64,000 bases of DNA from Clostridium bovifaecis (GTDB taxonomy: Bacteria > Bacillota > Clostridia > Clostridiales > Clostridiaceae), in NCBI GenBank assembly GCA_009738435.1, contig CP046522.1, positions 3,255,249 to 3,319,248 on the forward strand. Direction: 5' to 3'. Shown piece after piece: positions 1-9,765 of this stretch. A program made the translations under genes and the position numbers. Each line of letters starts with the position of its first letter. Within the stretch, counting starts at the first letter, position 1. Below the pieces are notes generated by a model. The model was not told where the DNA came from, made no database searches, and worked only from the letters and a program-made list of their open reading frames with translations.

Positions 1-74
1 ATATATATTGGTTCCTTTTCAACAACTTCACCAAACTCTATATTTTCTATTAATGCTTTCGTTTCATCTCTTTT

Positions 75-1026
75 TTAAATCTTGGATATAATGCAAAAGT
101 GCCATAGAGTACTCCTTTGCTTCTCAGGATTTTTTTCATATCCTTGTAGCAATTTATACTGTCTCTCATAATATACCATCAATTTTTGAAAATCGGGTAA
201 ATACGTGCTTATTTCTCCAATCTTCTTATCGGTAAATATAAGTTCGATATGCTGCATGATTTCAAGAAACTGGTCAGCAGAGCATCCAACCAGAATATTG
301 CTCTTTATAAACCTTTACCACATCTAGAACCGTTGGAATAATCTTTTCGTACTCCTTACCTTTAATATTTTCTTTACTGTCTGATATTGATAATAAGCCC
401 CAATCAGACAAGACCTATATAGCACCGATTTCTTCACCATTATATTTATCATCCATTAAAACCGATATAGCAAATCCAGTACCAGCATCCTCAATTCCAA
501 TTATATGACCTTCATTCATTTTATAAAATTCTTCAGTTGCTATTCCCATATGAGATGCTACTGTCTCTATTCCTTTCAGTGCAGTTTCTGTTTTAACAAG
601 TCCCGGACTGATTGTATATACTCTTATATTTGTATTTTCCAATTCTCCAAATAAAGTATTACACAATTCAACCTGCGTTGTTTTGAACACCTCATATGCT
701 CCCATAGCAGTTATGGCTGCATTATTAAACAGCACATCTATACCACCATATTTTTCTCTTACATAGTAAACCAGATTATATATCTAATTTTCATTGCATT
801 AATCTATTTCATAAGGCTCCACACAGCTTTTTTGAAATATGCTATTTAATGCTTTTTCTGCATATAGTAGTTTTGACTTATCCTTTTCTGCTATAATAGC
901 CCTTGCACCCATATAAATCAATGCTTTAGCAATCTCAAAACCTATCCCACCTCCTCCACCAGTTAAAAGTATTGCTTTATTCTCCAGTTTATCTCTAAAA
1001 GACATATTTTTTTCTATAAGCATCAT
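75..1026 (-). pseudogene. Decayed short-chain dehydrogenase/reductase (SDR)
   Basis: The first 75 codons (1026 down to about 802) read as an SDR Rossmann start, with the cofactor loop TGGGGGIG near residues 22-29. The frame then meets two stops. A second block (about 780-415) resumes with GGIDVLFNNAAI, the NNAG-type motif, and passes almost directly into YEVFK, a YxxxK catalytic pair, and then ISPGLVKTE. The roughly 45 residues that normally separate NNAG from YxxxK, including the catalytic Ser, are missing, so an internal deletion is visible. A third piece (257-75) in another frame looks like a C-terminal extension, reached only by frameshifts. An oxidoreductase origin is clear; the substrate is not. 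It is non-functional as read. Confidence 0.8.
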
Positions 1027-1143
1027 AATCTCCTTTTCTGTTAATATAGAAATTCTATTATTTATACAATGTATTAAGGTAATTATATGAAACTAATCAA
1101 TATACTTTCGTAAAATTTAATCACTATATCCTAAATACTTCAT

Positions 1144-1176
1144 TAAAAAAACGCAAAAATCATTATGACTTTTGCA
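1144..1176 (-). terminator. Rho-independent terminator after the merR/gyrI-like pair
   Basis: Read on the minus strand, an 11-bp stem (arms at 1153-1163 and 1165-1175, one mismatch) is followed by a T-run (poly-A at 1145-1150 on the plus strand). It lies downstream of the GyrI-like gene. Confidence 0.6.
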
Positions 1177-1185
1177 CTATAAAAT

Positions 1186-1209
1186 CTAATATCTGATGTG
1201 CCTGGCACC
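1186..1209. repeat. 24-bp dispersed repeat with palindromic core, copy 1
   Basis: The 24 bases here recur exactly at 7473-7496. The core GTGCCTGGCAC is a perfect odd palindrome. Both copies sit in intergenic DNA beside decayed genes. This resembles short dispersed REP-like elements; I see no neighbouring Y1 transposase. Confidence 0.6.
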
Positions 1210-1270
1210 TTTGACTTTTGACTGTGCTTATTAATTCACCTGTGAACTCATAAAAATTATATTCATAGAC

Positions 1271-1870
1271 TTATACTTCAATAATTGGATGCCTAATCAC
1301 TGTTTTTAGCTTTTCTGTGCTGTCTTTCTTGGATCACTAAGATAGATTTCATGATGGCTTTCTTGTTTTTGAAATATCATTTTTATATCCTGCTTCAACG
1401 ATAAATTGTTCTAAAGCTTTTATTGTGCCTACTTCGTTGTCATAAGGACCAATATGCATTACTTGAGCACACTTCCCCTCTGTAAAAACTTCAAGTCTTG
1501 CAGTAGATAAATCAATGTCTGGATTCTTTTTTAGCAAGGTTCTCTTTGCTGTTTCAAATACTTCGAAGGTTACAAAGTCAGGCTGCCTTATCATAGCTGT
1601 CCAATAGAACTTATCTTTATCATTTATATTTAATCCGTCAAACTTTTCATCCTCAACCCACCATAAGCCTTGAAATGGTGATACAACATATTCAAAATAT
1701 CCTTCAAGCTGTGTTGCATTCATTTTACTCATTTTAATAGAGTAAGAAAGTCCATACAACACCTCCATAGCATTTTTGTATGGTTGACATGTATTTGGAT
1801 TTCCTTGACCATCAACCATAATAAAAGTCATCTCAGGTACATTAATGATTACCGGTTTTATTTTAGGCAT
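1271..1870 (-). pseudogene. GyrI-like small-molecule-binding protein, frameshifted at the 3' end
   Basis: Residues 1-170 read cleanly as a GyrI-like protein (FIMVDGQGNPN near the N-terminus, WWVEDEKFDG mid-protein, AQVMHIGPYDNE near residue 140). The open frame stops early at 1349. The expected C-terminus is still present in other frames: HHEIYLSDPRKTA follows a one-base insertion near 1357, and EKLKTVIRHPIIEV with its own stop at 1271 follows a one-base loss near 1318. Two compensable single-base changes therefore break an otherwise well-preserved gene, by recent mutation or sequencing error. The ATG at 1870 follows the MerR-family gene by 48 bases, so the two form an operon. GyrI-like proteins bind or hydrolyse small hydrophobic or cationic compounds; the ligand is unknown. 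Confidence 0.8.
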
Positions 1871-1917
1871 ATATAAATTCTTATATTCTTTCTTAAAATC
1901 AAATTTGTCTGCCTTAA

Positions 1918-2721
1918 CTACTCTCCTTGCTTAATCGGAATAATAATTTCCGTTACATATTTTTCTGGATTTCCTTTAAAAATCATGCCTGGCCCTTTTC
2001 GATAAACCTCCCTTGATGGCAAATTCATTATCAAGCCTTTCTCATTTGCGTAGTCAATTATTGACTTATAAGCAAGATTAATGGTTTCGTAACTGCCTAT
2101 ATGTGTTGTGCAGAGGGCATTGATTTGTGGTAATTTCTTGACCACAATATCACCCCTTGAAATAAGGCCACTAACTGGAATACAAAGTTCAATATCTGCA
2201 TTTTCTTTGTATTCATCATCGTAATATAAATTCATAGGTGCTCCTGCTGCATGATTTTTTGCCGATTTATAAAGCAATTTAATATATTTTCCAATATCAC
2301 AGTAGCTTCCTTTAAACCTTACTGAAATTACTTTTATTGCTGCTATGTTCCTCACCTGAAATTCATAATTCATACTGTTTACCTCCACATTTTTATTAGG
2401 AGAGATATAGCGATTAATTTCTTTTATTAGTGTTTTTTCTTTCTCAATCTCTTTTGCTATCATAGATTTTTTTTCTAAAAGGTAGCATTGCAGTTCTACT
2501 TTATCAGAACAATTATTTAAAACATCCTTTATTTCTGCAATAGAAAACTTTAATTTTCTCAAAAGTACAATCATTTTTGCTTTTTCAAAATCATTATTAT
2601 CATACATTCTGTAATTATTCTTGGTCCGACAGGATGGTTGTAATATTCCTTGTTCATCATAATAGCGTAAAGCCTTAATAGTTAAGGTTGTAATTTTAGA
2701 AAACTCACTTATTTTATACAC
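1918..2721 (-). CDS. MerR-family transcriptional regulator with C-terminal GyrI-like effector domain
   Basis: The 267-residue protein has an N-terminal MerR winged helix (residues 1-70; MYKISEFSKITTLTIKALRYY is the diagnostic opening), a dimerising coiled coil (about 75-110) and a C-terminal GyrI-like ligand domain (about 118-265), as in BmrR/BltR-type multidrug sensors. The GTG start at 2721 has GGAGG nine bases upstream. The downstream partner is a stand-alone GyrI-like protein. A MerR-type promoter with an over-long spacer lies directly upstream (2741-2772), which supports autoregulation: ligand-bound MerR proteins twist such promoters into an active form. The inducer cannot be read from sequence. 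Confidence 0.9.
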   Translation of the reverse strand: MYKISEFSKITTLTIKALRYYDEQGILQPSCRTKNNYRMYDNNDFEKAKMIVLLRKLKFSIAEIKDVLNNCSDKVELQCYLLEKKSMIAKEIEKEKTLIKEINRYISPNKNVEVNSMNYEFQVRNIAAIKVISVRFKGSYCDIGKYIKLLYKSAKNHAAGAPMNLYYDDEYKENADIELCIPVSGLISRGDIVVKKLPQINALCTTHIGSYETINLAYKSIIDYANEKGLIMNLPSREVYRKGPGMIFKGNPEKYVTEIIIPIKQGE

Positions 2722-2740
2722 TATATCCCTCCTCCAAAAC

Positions 2741-2772
2741 AGTATAAACTATCCCCTGCGGGGGAATGTCAA
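2741..2772 (-). promoter_or_regulatory. MerR-type promoter/operator for the merR gene
   Basis: Read on the minus strand, TTGACA (2772-2767) and TTATAC/TATACT (2747-2741) are separated by 19-20 bases instead of 17. The spacer holds the GC-rich dyad TTCCCCCGCAGGGGATA. A long spacer with a central dyad is the hallmark of MerR-controlled promoters. Confidence 0.8.
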
Positions 2773-3007
2773 TATCCTTTTTAGGATTTCTCTTTTTCTA
2801 CTATAAGTTTTATAAGTATTAATCCAACAACCGTTATAGCCGTCCTTATCAAATTTCCATAGATATTAATTACTTCGCCTATATTTTTAAAAATTGTCTT
2901 GGCTAAACAAAATCTTTAATTAATCTCAAAAAAACACTATACTTAATAATAGTAATATATTAAATTAATACCTACAAACAGAAAAGACTAAATTAAGGGG
3001 TTTAGAT

Positions 3008-4255
3008 ATGAGAAAAAAAGATATACTTGAATTAAAAAGACGTTTTAAAAAAGATCACTGTACCTTCTCTAAAATGTGTGGCTGCTATGTTAATGGAGAA
3101 AAACATATTATTTTAAAATTTAGAGAAACATTTCTAAATTTAGAGGAGGAAGAATACTTTAAGTACTTAGAAATTGCTAAAAAAGTACTGTCAGGAACTA
3201 TTGGGAACAATATTTTAGAGCTTAACTTTCCGCTTAATGAAGATCTTATAAATGAGAGACAAGTTTCTCTTATGCAGCTTAGAAACAGCCAATTAAAGGA
3301 TGATGCTATCCTCGATGCTTTTTATGATTCCATTATAGATAATTATGATTATACTGGTAACTTTATAATACTTCTTTTCCATGACGCTTATGATGTTATT
3401 ACTAAAACTAAGGATAATTTAAAGATAGATGAATCCGAAGAAGTATATGAATATGTGTTATGTGCAATATGTCCCGTTTCACTTTCAGAACCTGGCCTTA
3501 GATACTTTGAAGAAGAAAATGCAATAAAAGCACGTATTAGAGATTGGGTGGTTGAATCTCCAGCTAATGGTTTTGTATTTCCTGCTTTTATTGACCGCAG
3601 TTCAGATGTTAACTCTATTATGTATTACACAAAAAATGCAAAAGATACACACCCTAAATTAATGGAAAATGCTTTAGGTTGCTATTCAAGGCAGACTACT
3701 GCTATACAAAAGGAAACCTTCCAATCAATTATAAAGGATTTCGTTAGTGCTGATGAGGAAGAAGCTGATAAAATTTTTATGGAAGTACAGGACAATCTAA
3801 ATACTATGATAGAGGAATATAATTCTACCTACGAGGATACAGATTGTGAGCCTATAACTTTAACAAAGGATCATATACAAAATCTTTTAATAGAAAGTGG
3901 AATTCCTGAAGAAATTACTAGTAAGATTGAAAAGTCCTATGTACAAAACTTTGGTGATGACCTTCCTTTAGCAGAAAGTTTAATTGATGCAAAGGCACTT
4001 AAAGCAAATGAGCAAAGAAAAAGAGAAGAAAATCTTCAAAAGCAGGTAAAAATACTTGAAACTAAACTTGAGCAAGTTAAACAAGAGGTTGCTGCAGATA
4101 ATGAAGTTACTCCTGACTATGACATTGTACTTCAAGTAAAACCTGAAAAAGTTCCTGAAATAAAATCTCAAATAATTGACGGCAAAAAATGTATAGTTAT
4201 TCCTATTAATGATAATGAACAGACTACAGTTAATGGTGTAGATGATTTAATTTAA
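3008..4255 (+). CDS. DUF4317 domain-containing protein
   Basis: The 415-residue soluble protein matches the clostridial DUF4317 family over its full length: it opens MRKKDILELKRRFKKDHCTF, has the conserved stretch CAICPVSLSEPGL near residue 155 and FVFPAFIDRSSD near residue 200. A coiled coil rich in Lys and Glu spans about residues 335-365, and the tail ends acidic. No signal peptide or membrane segment is seen. It appears monocistronic; the start has a ribosome site of the AGGGG type eight bases away. The family has no established function, and the flanks (a MerR operon and an IS relic) give no functional clue. Confidence 0.85.
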   Translation: MRKKDILELKRRFKKDHCTFSKMCGCYVNGEKHIILKFRETFLNLEEEEYFKYLEIAKKVLSGTIGNNILELNFPLNEDLINERQVSLMQLRNSQLKDDAILDAFYDSIIDNYDYTGNFIILLFHDAYDVITKTKDNLKIDESEEVYEYVLCAICPVSLSEPGLRYFEEENAIKARIRDWVVESPANGFVFPAFIDRSSDVNSIMYYTKNAKDTHPKLMENALGCYSRQTTAIQKETFQSIIKDFVSADEEEADKIFMEVQDNLNTMIEEYNSTYEDTDCEPITLTKDHIQNLLIESGIPEEITSKIEKSYVQNFGDDLPLAESLIDAKALKANEQRKREENLQKQVKILETKLEQVKQEVAADNEVTPDYDIVLQVKPEKVPEIKSQIIDGKKCIVIPINDNEQTTVNGVDDLI

Positions 4256-4373
4256 TGACAACTATTTACTTAGGATCTGCAAAAAATTTTGTGTAAACTG
4301 AATATAAAAACTCCTTCTTGTTAATAATCGAAACAACAATATATTACAGGGAGGGGTTTTTTATATAGGAAAC

Positions 4374-5093
4374 ATGTCGAAAGAATTATTGAGAGAATAT
4401 ATTAAGCAACAGAATTTTACTAGTGCTAATGATATACTGAATGGATTAAAGGAAATGTTTAGAGATGTTTTACAGGAGGCTCTGGAAGCTGAAATGGATG
4501 AAGCCCTAGGCTATGGAAAGTATAATACTGAAGAAAAGGCTATTGATAATAGTAGAAATGGTTATTCAAAGAAGACTGTTAAAACAGAACTATGTCCAGT
4601 AGAAATTAACATACCAAGAGATAGGAATGGCGATTTTGAGCCTAAGATAGTACCGAAACATCAGAGGACAGTTAATGGCAGAGTAGGCCATTGGATAGCA
4701 TATATTCCTTTATATTTATGGATGCTATGCACTATAAGGTAAGAGAAGATAAACAAATTGTAGTTAAGGCTGCCTATGTAGGTGTAGGTGTAACCTTAGA
4801 TGGTCATAAAGAAGTTTTACTCATATGGATAGGAGCTAACGAAAGCAGTAAGTTCTGGTTATCTGTATTAAACGATCTTAAAAATAGAGGTGTTCAAAAT
4901 GTACTTATCTTTTGTGTTGATGGTCTGGCTTTAAGGAAGCTATAGGAGCTACCTTTCCATTCTCAAAGATATAAAGATGTATAATACACCAAATAAGATC
5001 AAGTATGAAGTACATTCCATATAAAGATAGAAAAGCTTTTGTTAGCGACTTAAAAGGAGTGTATGGTGCTGTTAATGAAAAAGTTGCTATTTC
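4374..5093 (+). pseudogene. IS256-family transposase relic
   Basis: The fragments align in order with the intact transposase at 10163-11401. The N-terminal about 95 residues are good (EAEMDEALGYGKY, NIPRDRNGDFEPKI). About 80 residues are then deleted after KHQRTV, and the frame shifts into WQSRPLDSIYSFIFMDAMHY (first catalytic Asp block). After FCVDGL (second Asp block) another frameshift and a stop follow, then SSMKYIPYKDRKAFVSDLKG. The sequence ends near 5093, where M28 peptidase sequence on the opposite strand begins. The C-terminal third, with the catalytic Glu, is absent. The element is dead; its former insertion or a later deletion removed the end of the peptidase gene. Confidence 0.9.
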
Positions 5094-5651
5094 AAAAGGT
5101 GTCTCCTTGAATCTTTCTTTTAAGTTATTGGATATTTATGCCAAAGCAGCCACCCCTGAAGCATTATCAAGTGCACCTTTAATAAGCTTTCCATCTTTAT
5201 ACCCTATATGGTCAAAATGAGCTGATACTACCATAGCTCTTTTACCTTCTTTGCCTTTTATAATTCCTACTACATTACTAACTAGCTTAAGGTTTCTATT
5301 ACTTATATCTCCTCCATATGTATCAAGAACTACTTGATAATAATTTTGATAGTAGCTATCTTCAAACAAAGTTTCAAGTCCTATAGTTTTAAAAACTCCA
5401 CTAATATATTCTGTAGCCTTTTCATTACCTTCTGAATCAACTAATCTTCTCTGAAATTCATCTGAAGATAAAGTATTTGCTACTTCTTCAACGCTAGGTA
5501 TCTTTGCTCTAGTATTTACTTGCGTTGATTGCTTACTATTTATTATTTGCTTCTTATTATCCATAGAATTCACACTATTGCCTTTAAAAGAACAAGATGT
5601 GAAAGTTACAGTTATGGCAATTACAGCACTTATTTTTAATATACTTCTCAC
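5094..5651 (-). pseudogene. Truncated M28-family zinc aminopeptidase lipoprotein
   Basis: The protein starts with a lipoprotein signal (MRSILKISAVIAITVTFTSC, lipobox Cys at 20). Further on are SAHFDHIG near residue 143 (first zinc His and Asp) and GALDNASGVAALA near residue 160 (bridging Asp), typical of M28 peptidases. A TAA at 5138-5136 interrupts the frame right after AALA, yet the same frame continues with ISNNLKERFKETPFEI, the expected next helix, up to the junction with the IS256 relic near 5093. A nonsense change and loss of the C-terminal half (remaining zinc ligands) have therefore both occurred. Confidence 0.8.
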
Positions 5652-5819
5652 AATAATACCTCCTGTGGCTCTTGTTTATTATTAGTTCCATGTATTAACA
5701 TTGTTGTCTGCTGCACTGTAACTTATTCAATTCTATATCTAATTCATAAATGATTGAATACTCTAATCTCATCAGAGAATAATCAAACTACAATTAAAGC
5801 CTATTACTAAAGACTTACC

Positions 5820-6680
5820 CTAATAATTTGTAAGTACATAATCCATTTGTTTGCATCCAATTGCAGAAGCCACTGAACTGCATTTTGCCCGTAATAGGTA
5901 GAATATAGTTTTATCTTTAATATCACTCAATGTTTCAAAATTTGCTTGCCCTTTACTTATAATAAGATCTGCTCTGCCAAATTCATCCCTGAATGCACTT
6001 GAGCAATCTTTTAATATAGTTCCTTGTGCAGAATGACCATTGTCAATAACTCTTACCAAGTTTACAACACCTGTGCTTACTGCATCGCTCATAGTTGCAT
6101 CATTAACTATTGGCCCTCCCTTTACCACATAAGTAACCTTCTCTTTTGGAAGATTTTCTAATAGAAATTTGTCAAATATGATTTCACCGGAGTTATCAGC
6201 AATATACATAATATTCGCTGCCTTTTCAACTGCTTCTCGCAAAGCCTTTGTTCCAGTGCCAAAAATATCATTCTTGATACTTTCCTCAACGGACTTAATA
6301 ACATCTGACTGCTCTAACTTTAGCCCAACTGAAAAATCTATAATATTTCCTGCAATAGCCAGCCTACAAGCCATATCAAAGGGATCTTCTGCCTTATCTA
6401 GCCAGTTTTCCTCATTAATCTTATCATAAATTTCTTGAGCAATTTCATTGTATTGTTCCTTCAATCTTGAATAAGGATCATTAACATCAGTAACATCTCT
6501 TGCATGTTGATGCATCGCAAAAGCTATTTCAGGTGCTGTTTCATGGAAATCCATTTCTGCTAATTCCCTCAAAGATCTTCTTATTATTTCTTCCTGCATT
6601 GTTGCATTACTTGTGGCTTCTTGGGCTATCTCTACCGCCTGTCTAGCAAGACAGTGAATACATTCACGTGAAACCTTCAT
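5820..6680 (-). CDS. DUF89 / ARMT1-like metal-dependent phosphatase family protein
   Basis: This 286-residue protein has the DUF89 signature set: N-terminal CxxC (ECIHCLARQ), AGNIIDF near residue 121, ADNSGEIIFDK near residue 156 (acidic metal-binding loop), VKGGPIVNDATMSDA near 187, and SKGQANFETL near 243. DUF89 proteins are damage-control phosphatases acting on off-pathway sugar phosphates and related metabolites, using a divalent metal. The ATG at 6680 is preceded by a G-rich ribosome site. It appears monocistronic, flanked by pseudogenes on both sides. The substrate is not predictable. Confidence 0.85.
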   Translation of the reverse strand: MKVSRECIHCLARQAVEIAQEATSNATMQEEIIRRSLRELAEMDFHETAPEIAFAMHQHARDVTDVNDPYSRLKEQYNEIAQEIYDKINEENWLDKAEDPFDMACRLAIAGNIIDFSVGLKLEQSDVIKSVEESIKNDIFGTGTKALREAVEKAANIMYIADNSGEIIFDKFLLENLPKEKVTYVVKGGPIVNDATMSDAVSTGVVNLVRVIDNGHSAQGTILKDCSSAFRDEFGRADLIISKGQANFETLSDIKDKTIFYLLRAKCSSVASAIGCKQMDYVLTNY

Positions 6681-6810
6681 ATAATTTCCCCCCTGATCAA
6701 TTAATCTGCATCATTATACTGTAATACTGTTGCACTATAACATATGCCTGCCCATCATAATCATATTAGAATATTAGGAATTAAATTTAAGTTATACTTA
6801 TTTTATTCGG

Positions 6811-7252
6811 CTATACTAATTTGGAATTTTGCCCATTCTTTTTATAAAAACTATATCTTATCGTAAAAAATAATGCAATCAGAATTAGAAAATGTAAGAC
6901 AATATGATATAAAGCTGGAATATAAATAATATCTGAAGAAATCAATCTTAATGTTTCTTCAAAATACTTATTTTTCCCTTCCCACGGACCAAACATTATG
7001 AAGTTCCAATGTGAAAAAAATTGCGATAAAAACCACATAAAGAGCCAAAGATATAATACAAATCTTCCGATTTTATCGTTTCTCTTGAACCATAAAAGAG
7101 CAATAAGAAAAATAGTAAAAAAACACACCCTCTTCTTGGTAGGACCTGGTTACGAGGATACTTTTCCCAAAACTAACGCCAATCATATCTAAAAAGAACC
7201 ATCCTAAAAGGATAATATTTAAAATTAAAGCCCATTTCTTCGTTTTTTACAT
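6811..7252 (-). pseudogene. Small integral membrane protein, disrupted
   Basis: Two reading frames together give about 145 residues with four or more hydrophobic helices. The N-terminal part (KKWALILNIILLGWFFLDMIG, from the ATG at 7252) has TAA as its second codon, most simply an AAA-to-TAA change. The body then shifts frame at a seven-T run near 7116-7122 and continues as FLIALLWFKRNDKIG... to the stop at 6811, with WFLSQFFSHWNFIMFGPWEG in the middle. I do not recognise the family. A nonsense codon plus a homopolymer frameshift argue for decay. Confidence 0.5.
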
Positions 7253-7257
7253 TTTAA

Positions 7258-7455
7258 CTTTCGCTCCCACAAATTGTCTTTCTATAAAAAAATATTGTTT
7301 CTATAAAGCCATTAAATTCGCCATTACTTCTAGGATATCCACTATTTGATACTAATCTCACAAAAAGAATATATCCAAGAGTTATTACTATCCCTGGAAA
7401 TAGGTGCATGAAAGGAATTTTAAAAGTTTCTTTTAGTTGAGCTCTATTATATACA
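7258..7455 (-). pseudogene. Unidentified membrane-protein fragment
   Basis: About 65 codons without a usable start encode a hydrophobic segment (HLFPGIVITLGYILFVRLVS) followed by SNSGYPRSNGEFNGF and a stop a few bases before the ATG of the disrupted membrane gene. It looks like the remaining end of a longer membrane protein. The family is not recognised. Confidence 0.3.
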
Positions 7456-7472
7456 ATAACTCATTCTTCTTT

Positions 7473-7496
7473 CTAATATCTGATGTGCCTGGCACC
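7473..7496. repeat. 24-bp dispersed repeat with palindromic core, copy 2
   Basis: Exact copy of 1186-1209, same orientation, again in intergenic DNA beside a decayed gene. The stretch to the hcp terminator (7497-7666) holds one further hairpin (ATAATGCTA / TAGCATTAT) and no gene. Confidence 0.6.
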
Positions 7497-7666
7497 ACCC
7501 AATCAGTACCTTGATAATGCTACTTGAAATCACTACCGCTAATAGCATTATGTTAATTTAATTATATATTAAGCATAACTAATATGCCAATATATACAAT
7601 TACTTCATTGTAAAATAATTAGCATGTTTCATGTTGTGTAAGAACTTCTTAACTCATTAATTCAAA

Positions 7667-7708
7667 CTAAAAAAGAGTGCAAAAATCCATTGGATCTTTG
7701 CACTCTTT
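7667..7708 (-). terminator. Terminator of hcp
   Basis: On the minus strand, an 11-bp perfect stem (7697-7707 with 7673-7683) is followed by a T-rich run. It lies 125 bases past the hcp stop. Confidence 0.8.
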
Positions 7709-7832
7709 AATATTTCCACTTATTTTTAAGCTGTCCTTTAAAGTCAAGCATCTAAATTTTATGCCTTGCCGCCTAAACTCCGAGAAGCGGCTAAACTTCT
7801 CCACTGCGCTTCAACGCCTCCACTACTCTCTA

Positions 7833-9557
7833 TTATTCTCCCATGAATAATTTAATATCATCTTCAACTGCTCCAATTCCAGCTATACCAAAGTTATCAA
7901 CTAAAACCTTAGCTACGTTTGCTGATAGGAATGCTGGTAGAGTTGGTCCTAAGTGAATGTTCTTAACTCCTAAGTGTAGTAATGCAAGTAATACTATTAC
8001 AGCCTTTTGCTCATACCAAGCAATATTGAATGAAATTGGTAATTCATTAATATCTTCAAGTCCAAATACTTCTTTTAATTTAAGAGCTATTACTGCTAAT
8101 GAATATGAATCATTACATTGTCCAGCATCTAATACTCTTGGGATTCCGCCGATATCCCCTAAGTCTAACTTGTTATATTTATATTTAGCACACCCTGCTG
8201 TTAAAATTACGGTATCCTTTGGTAATTCTTTAGCAAAGTCTGTATAGTAGTCTCTGCTCTTCATTCTACCATCGCATCCAGCCATTACGAAAAATCTTCT
8301 AATTGCTCCGCTCTTAACTGCTTCTACTACCGTATCTGCTAAAGCTAATACTTGGTTATGCGCAAATCCACCTACGATTTCTCCCTTTTCTATTTCTACA
8401 GGTGCCTTACATTTCTTAGCATGAGCTATTACTTGTGAAAAGTCTTTGGCTTTACCGTTCTTTCCGTCTTCAATGTGTTTAACTCCTTCAACTGCTGTAG
8501 CTCCAGTTGTGTATAATCTACTCTTGTATGAATCCTTTGGAGGAACTATACAGTTTGTAGTCATAATTATTGGTCCATTAAAGCTTTCAAATTCTTTATC
8601 TTGTTTCCACCATGCATTTCCATAGTTTCCTACAAAGTGCTTGTATTTCTTAAACGCTGGGTAGTAGTTTGCTGGAAGCATTTCACTGTGTGTATATACG
8701 TCTACTCCAGTTCCTTCTGTTTGTTTTAATAACTCTTCCATATCCTTTAAATCATGTCCACTTATTAGAATACCAGGGTTCTTTCTAACCCCTATATTAA
8801 CCTTTGTGATCTCAGGATTTCCATAAGTAGATGTATTAGCCTTATCAAGTAGAGCCATAGCGTCTACCCCATACTTACCTGCTTCTAATACTAAAGCTGT
8901 TAATTCATCACCACTTAATTTGTCGTTTAAAGTTTCAGCTAAAGCTCTTTGCATAAAGCCATGCAGATTTGAATCTTCAAACCCTAAGTTGTATGCATGC
9001 TTCATGTATGCTGCCATACCTTTTAGCCCGTAAGTCAAAAGCTCTCTTAGCGATCTTACATCTTCATTTTCTGTATTTAAAATTCCAACCTCTTCTGATT
9101 TTTTCTTTAATTCTGCTTCATTATTTCCAAACCATAGAGCTGCGTCATGTAAATTGTCACTTTCTTCTTTAGGTATTATTCCTAAAAGTTTTTTTATTTT
9201 TCCAAATAAAGTAACTTCCTCATTTGAAGTATCATTAATTTTTCCACCAGCCTTTTCTAATTGAAGCTTTATTTCTTCACGTAAGGCTAATCCTTCTTTT
9301 ACTCTTGATACTAAATCTTTTCTATCAAAATTAGCATTAGTAATAGTTGTGAAAAGACTTTCTACTATATACTTATCTACCTTCTTATTTGTAACACCTA
9401 ATTCCCTTGCTTTTGTGCTGTATATTGATATTCCTTTTACAACATATATTAAAAGGTCTTGTAAGTTAGCAACCTCTGCAGTTTTACCGCATACCCCTTT
9501 AACTGTACAACCTTTCCCGCCAGCTGCTTCCTGGCACTGATAACAAAACATACTCAT
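7833..9557 (-). CDS. hcp: Hydroxylamine reductase (hybrid cluster protein)
   Basis: The 574-residue protein has the N-terminal cysteine cluster of Hcp ([20 protein letters not shown], then CGKT; Cys spacing CxxC-x8-C-x5-C) that binds the proximal Fe-S cluster. Later motifs are [11 protein letters not shown] near 267, TTNCIVPP near 335 and MAGCDGR and [10 protein letters not shown] near 425-460, which supply hybrid-cluster ligands. The length is normal for the anaerobe class. Hcp acts in the cytoplasm in nitrosative-stress defence, as a hydroxylamine or NO reductase. GGAGG lies nine bases before the ATG. Upstream is an FNR/CRP-like site (9660-9675), suggesting activation under nitrosative or anaerobic stress. 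Confidence 0.97.
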   Translation of the reverse strand: MSMFCYQCQEAAGGKGCTVKGVCGKTAEVANLQDLLIYVVKGISIYSTKARELGVTNKKVDKYIVESLFTTITNANFDRKDLVSRVKEGLALREEIKLQLEKAGGKINDTSNEEVTLFGKIKKLLGIIPKEESDNLHDAALWFGNNEAELKKKSEEVGILNTENEDVRSLRELLTYGLKGMAAYMKHAYNLGFEDSNLHGFMQRALAETLNDKLSGDELTALVLEAGKYGVDAMALLDKANTSTYGNPEITKVNIGVRKNPGILISGHDLKDMEELLKQTEGTGVDVYTHSEMLPANYYPAFKKYKHFVGNYGNAWWKQDKEFESFNGPIIMTTNCIVPPKDSYKSRLYTTGATAVEGVKHIEDGKNGKAKDFSQVIAHAKKCKAPVEIEKGEIVGGFAHNQVLALADTVVEAVKSGAIRRFFVMAGCDGRMKSRDYYTDFAKELPKDTVILTAGCAKYKYNKLDLGDIGGIPRVLDAGQCNDSYSLAVIALKLKEVFGLEDINELPISFNIAWYEQKAVIVLLALLHLGVKNIHLGPTLPAFLSANVAKVLVDNFGIAGIGAVEDDIKLFMGE

Positions 9558-9632
9558 ATTTAAAAACCTCCGTTATACTCTTTAATTTTTATGATTAACT
9601 TATAATGACTTTCTTTCTCAACCTTTGATTAG

Positions 9633-9675
9633 ATTATACCTAAAGCAAAAATAAGATTCTGTAACTATTGTTACA
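9633..9675 (-). promoter_or_regulatory. hcp promoter with FNR/CRP-family activator site
   Basis: On the minus strand a good -10 box TATAAT (9638-9633) has a poor -35. Upstream sits the palindrome TGTAACTATTGTTACA (9660-9675). With transcription starting about seven bases past the -10 box, the palindrome is centred near -41.5, the class II position of CRP/FNR-family activators. HcpR, a member of that family, controls hcp in many anaerobes; assigning this site to HcpR is inference. Confidence 0.6.
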
Positions 9676-9765
9676 AAACCTTAAAATTTAGGTACTATAG
9701 TTTTTACATAAAACGTATTATAATTATATTAAAGACAACTATATAGTATATAAGGGGGACTCTGT

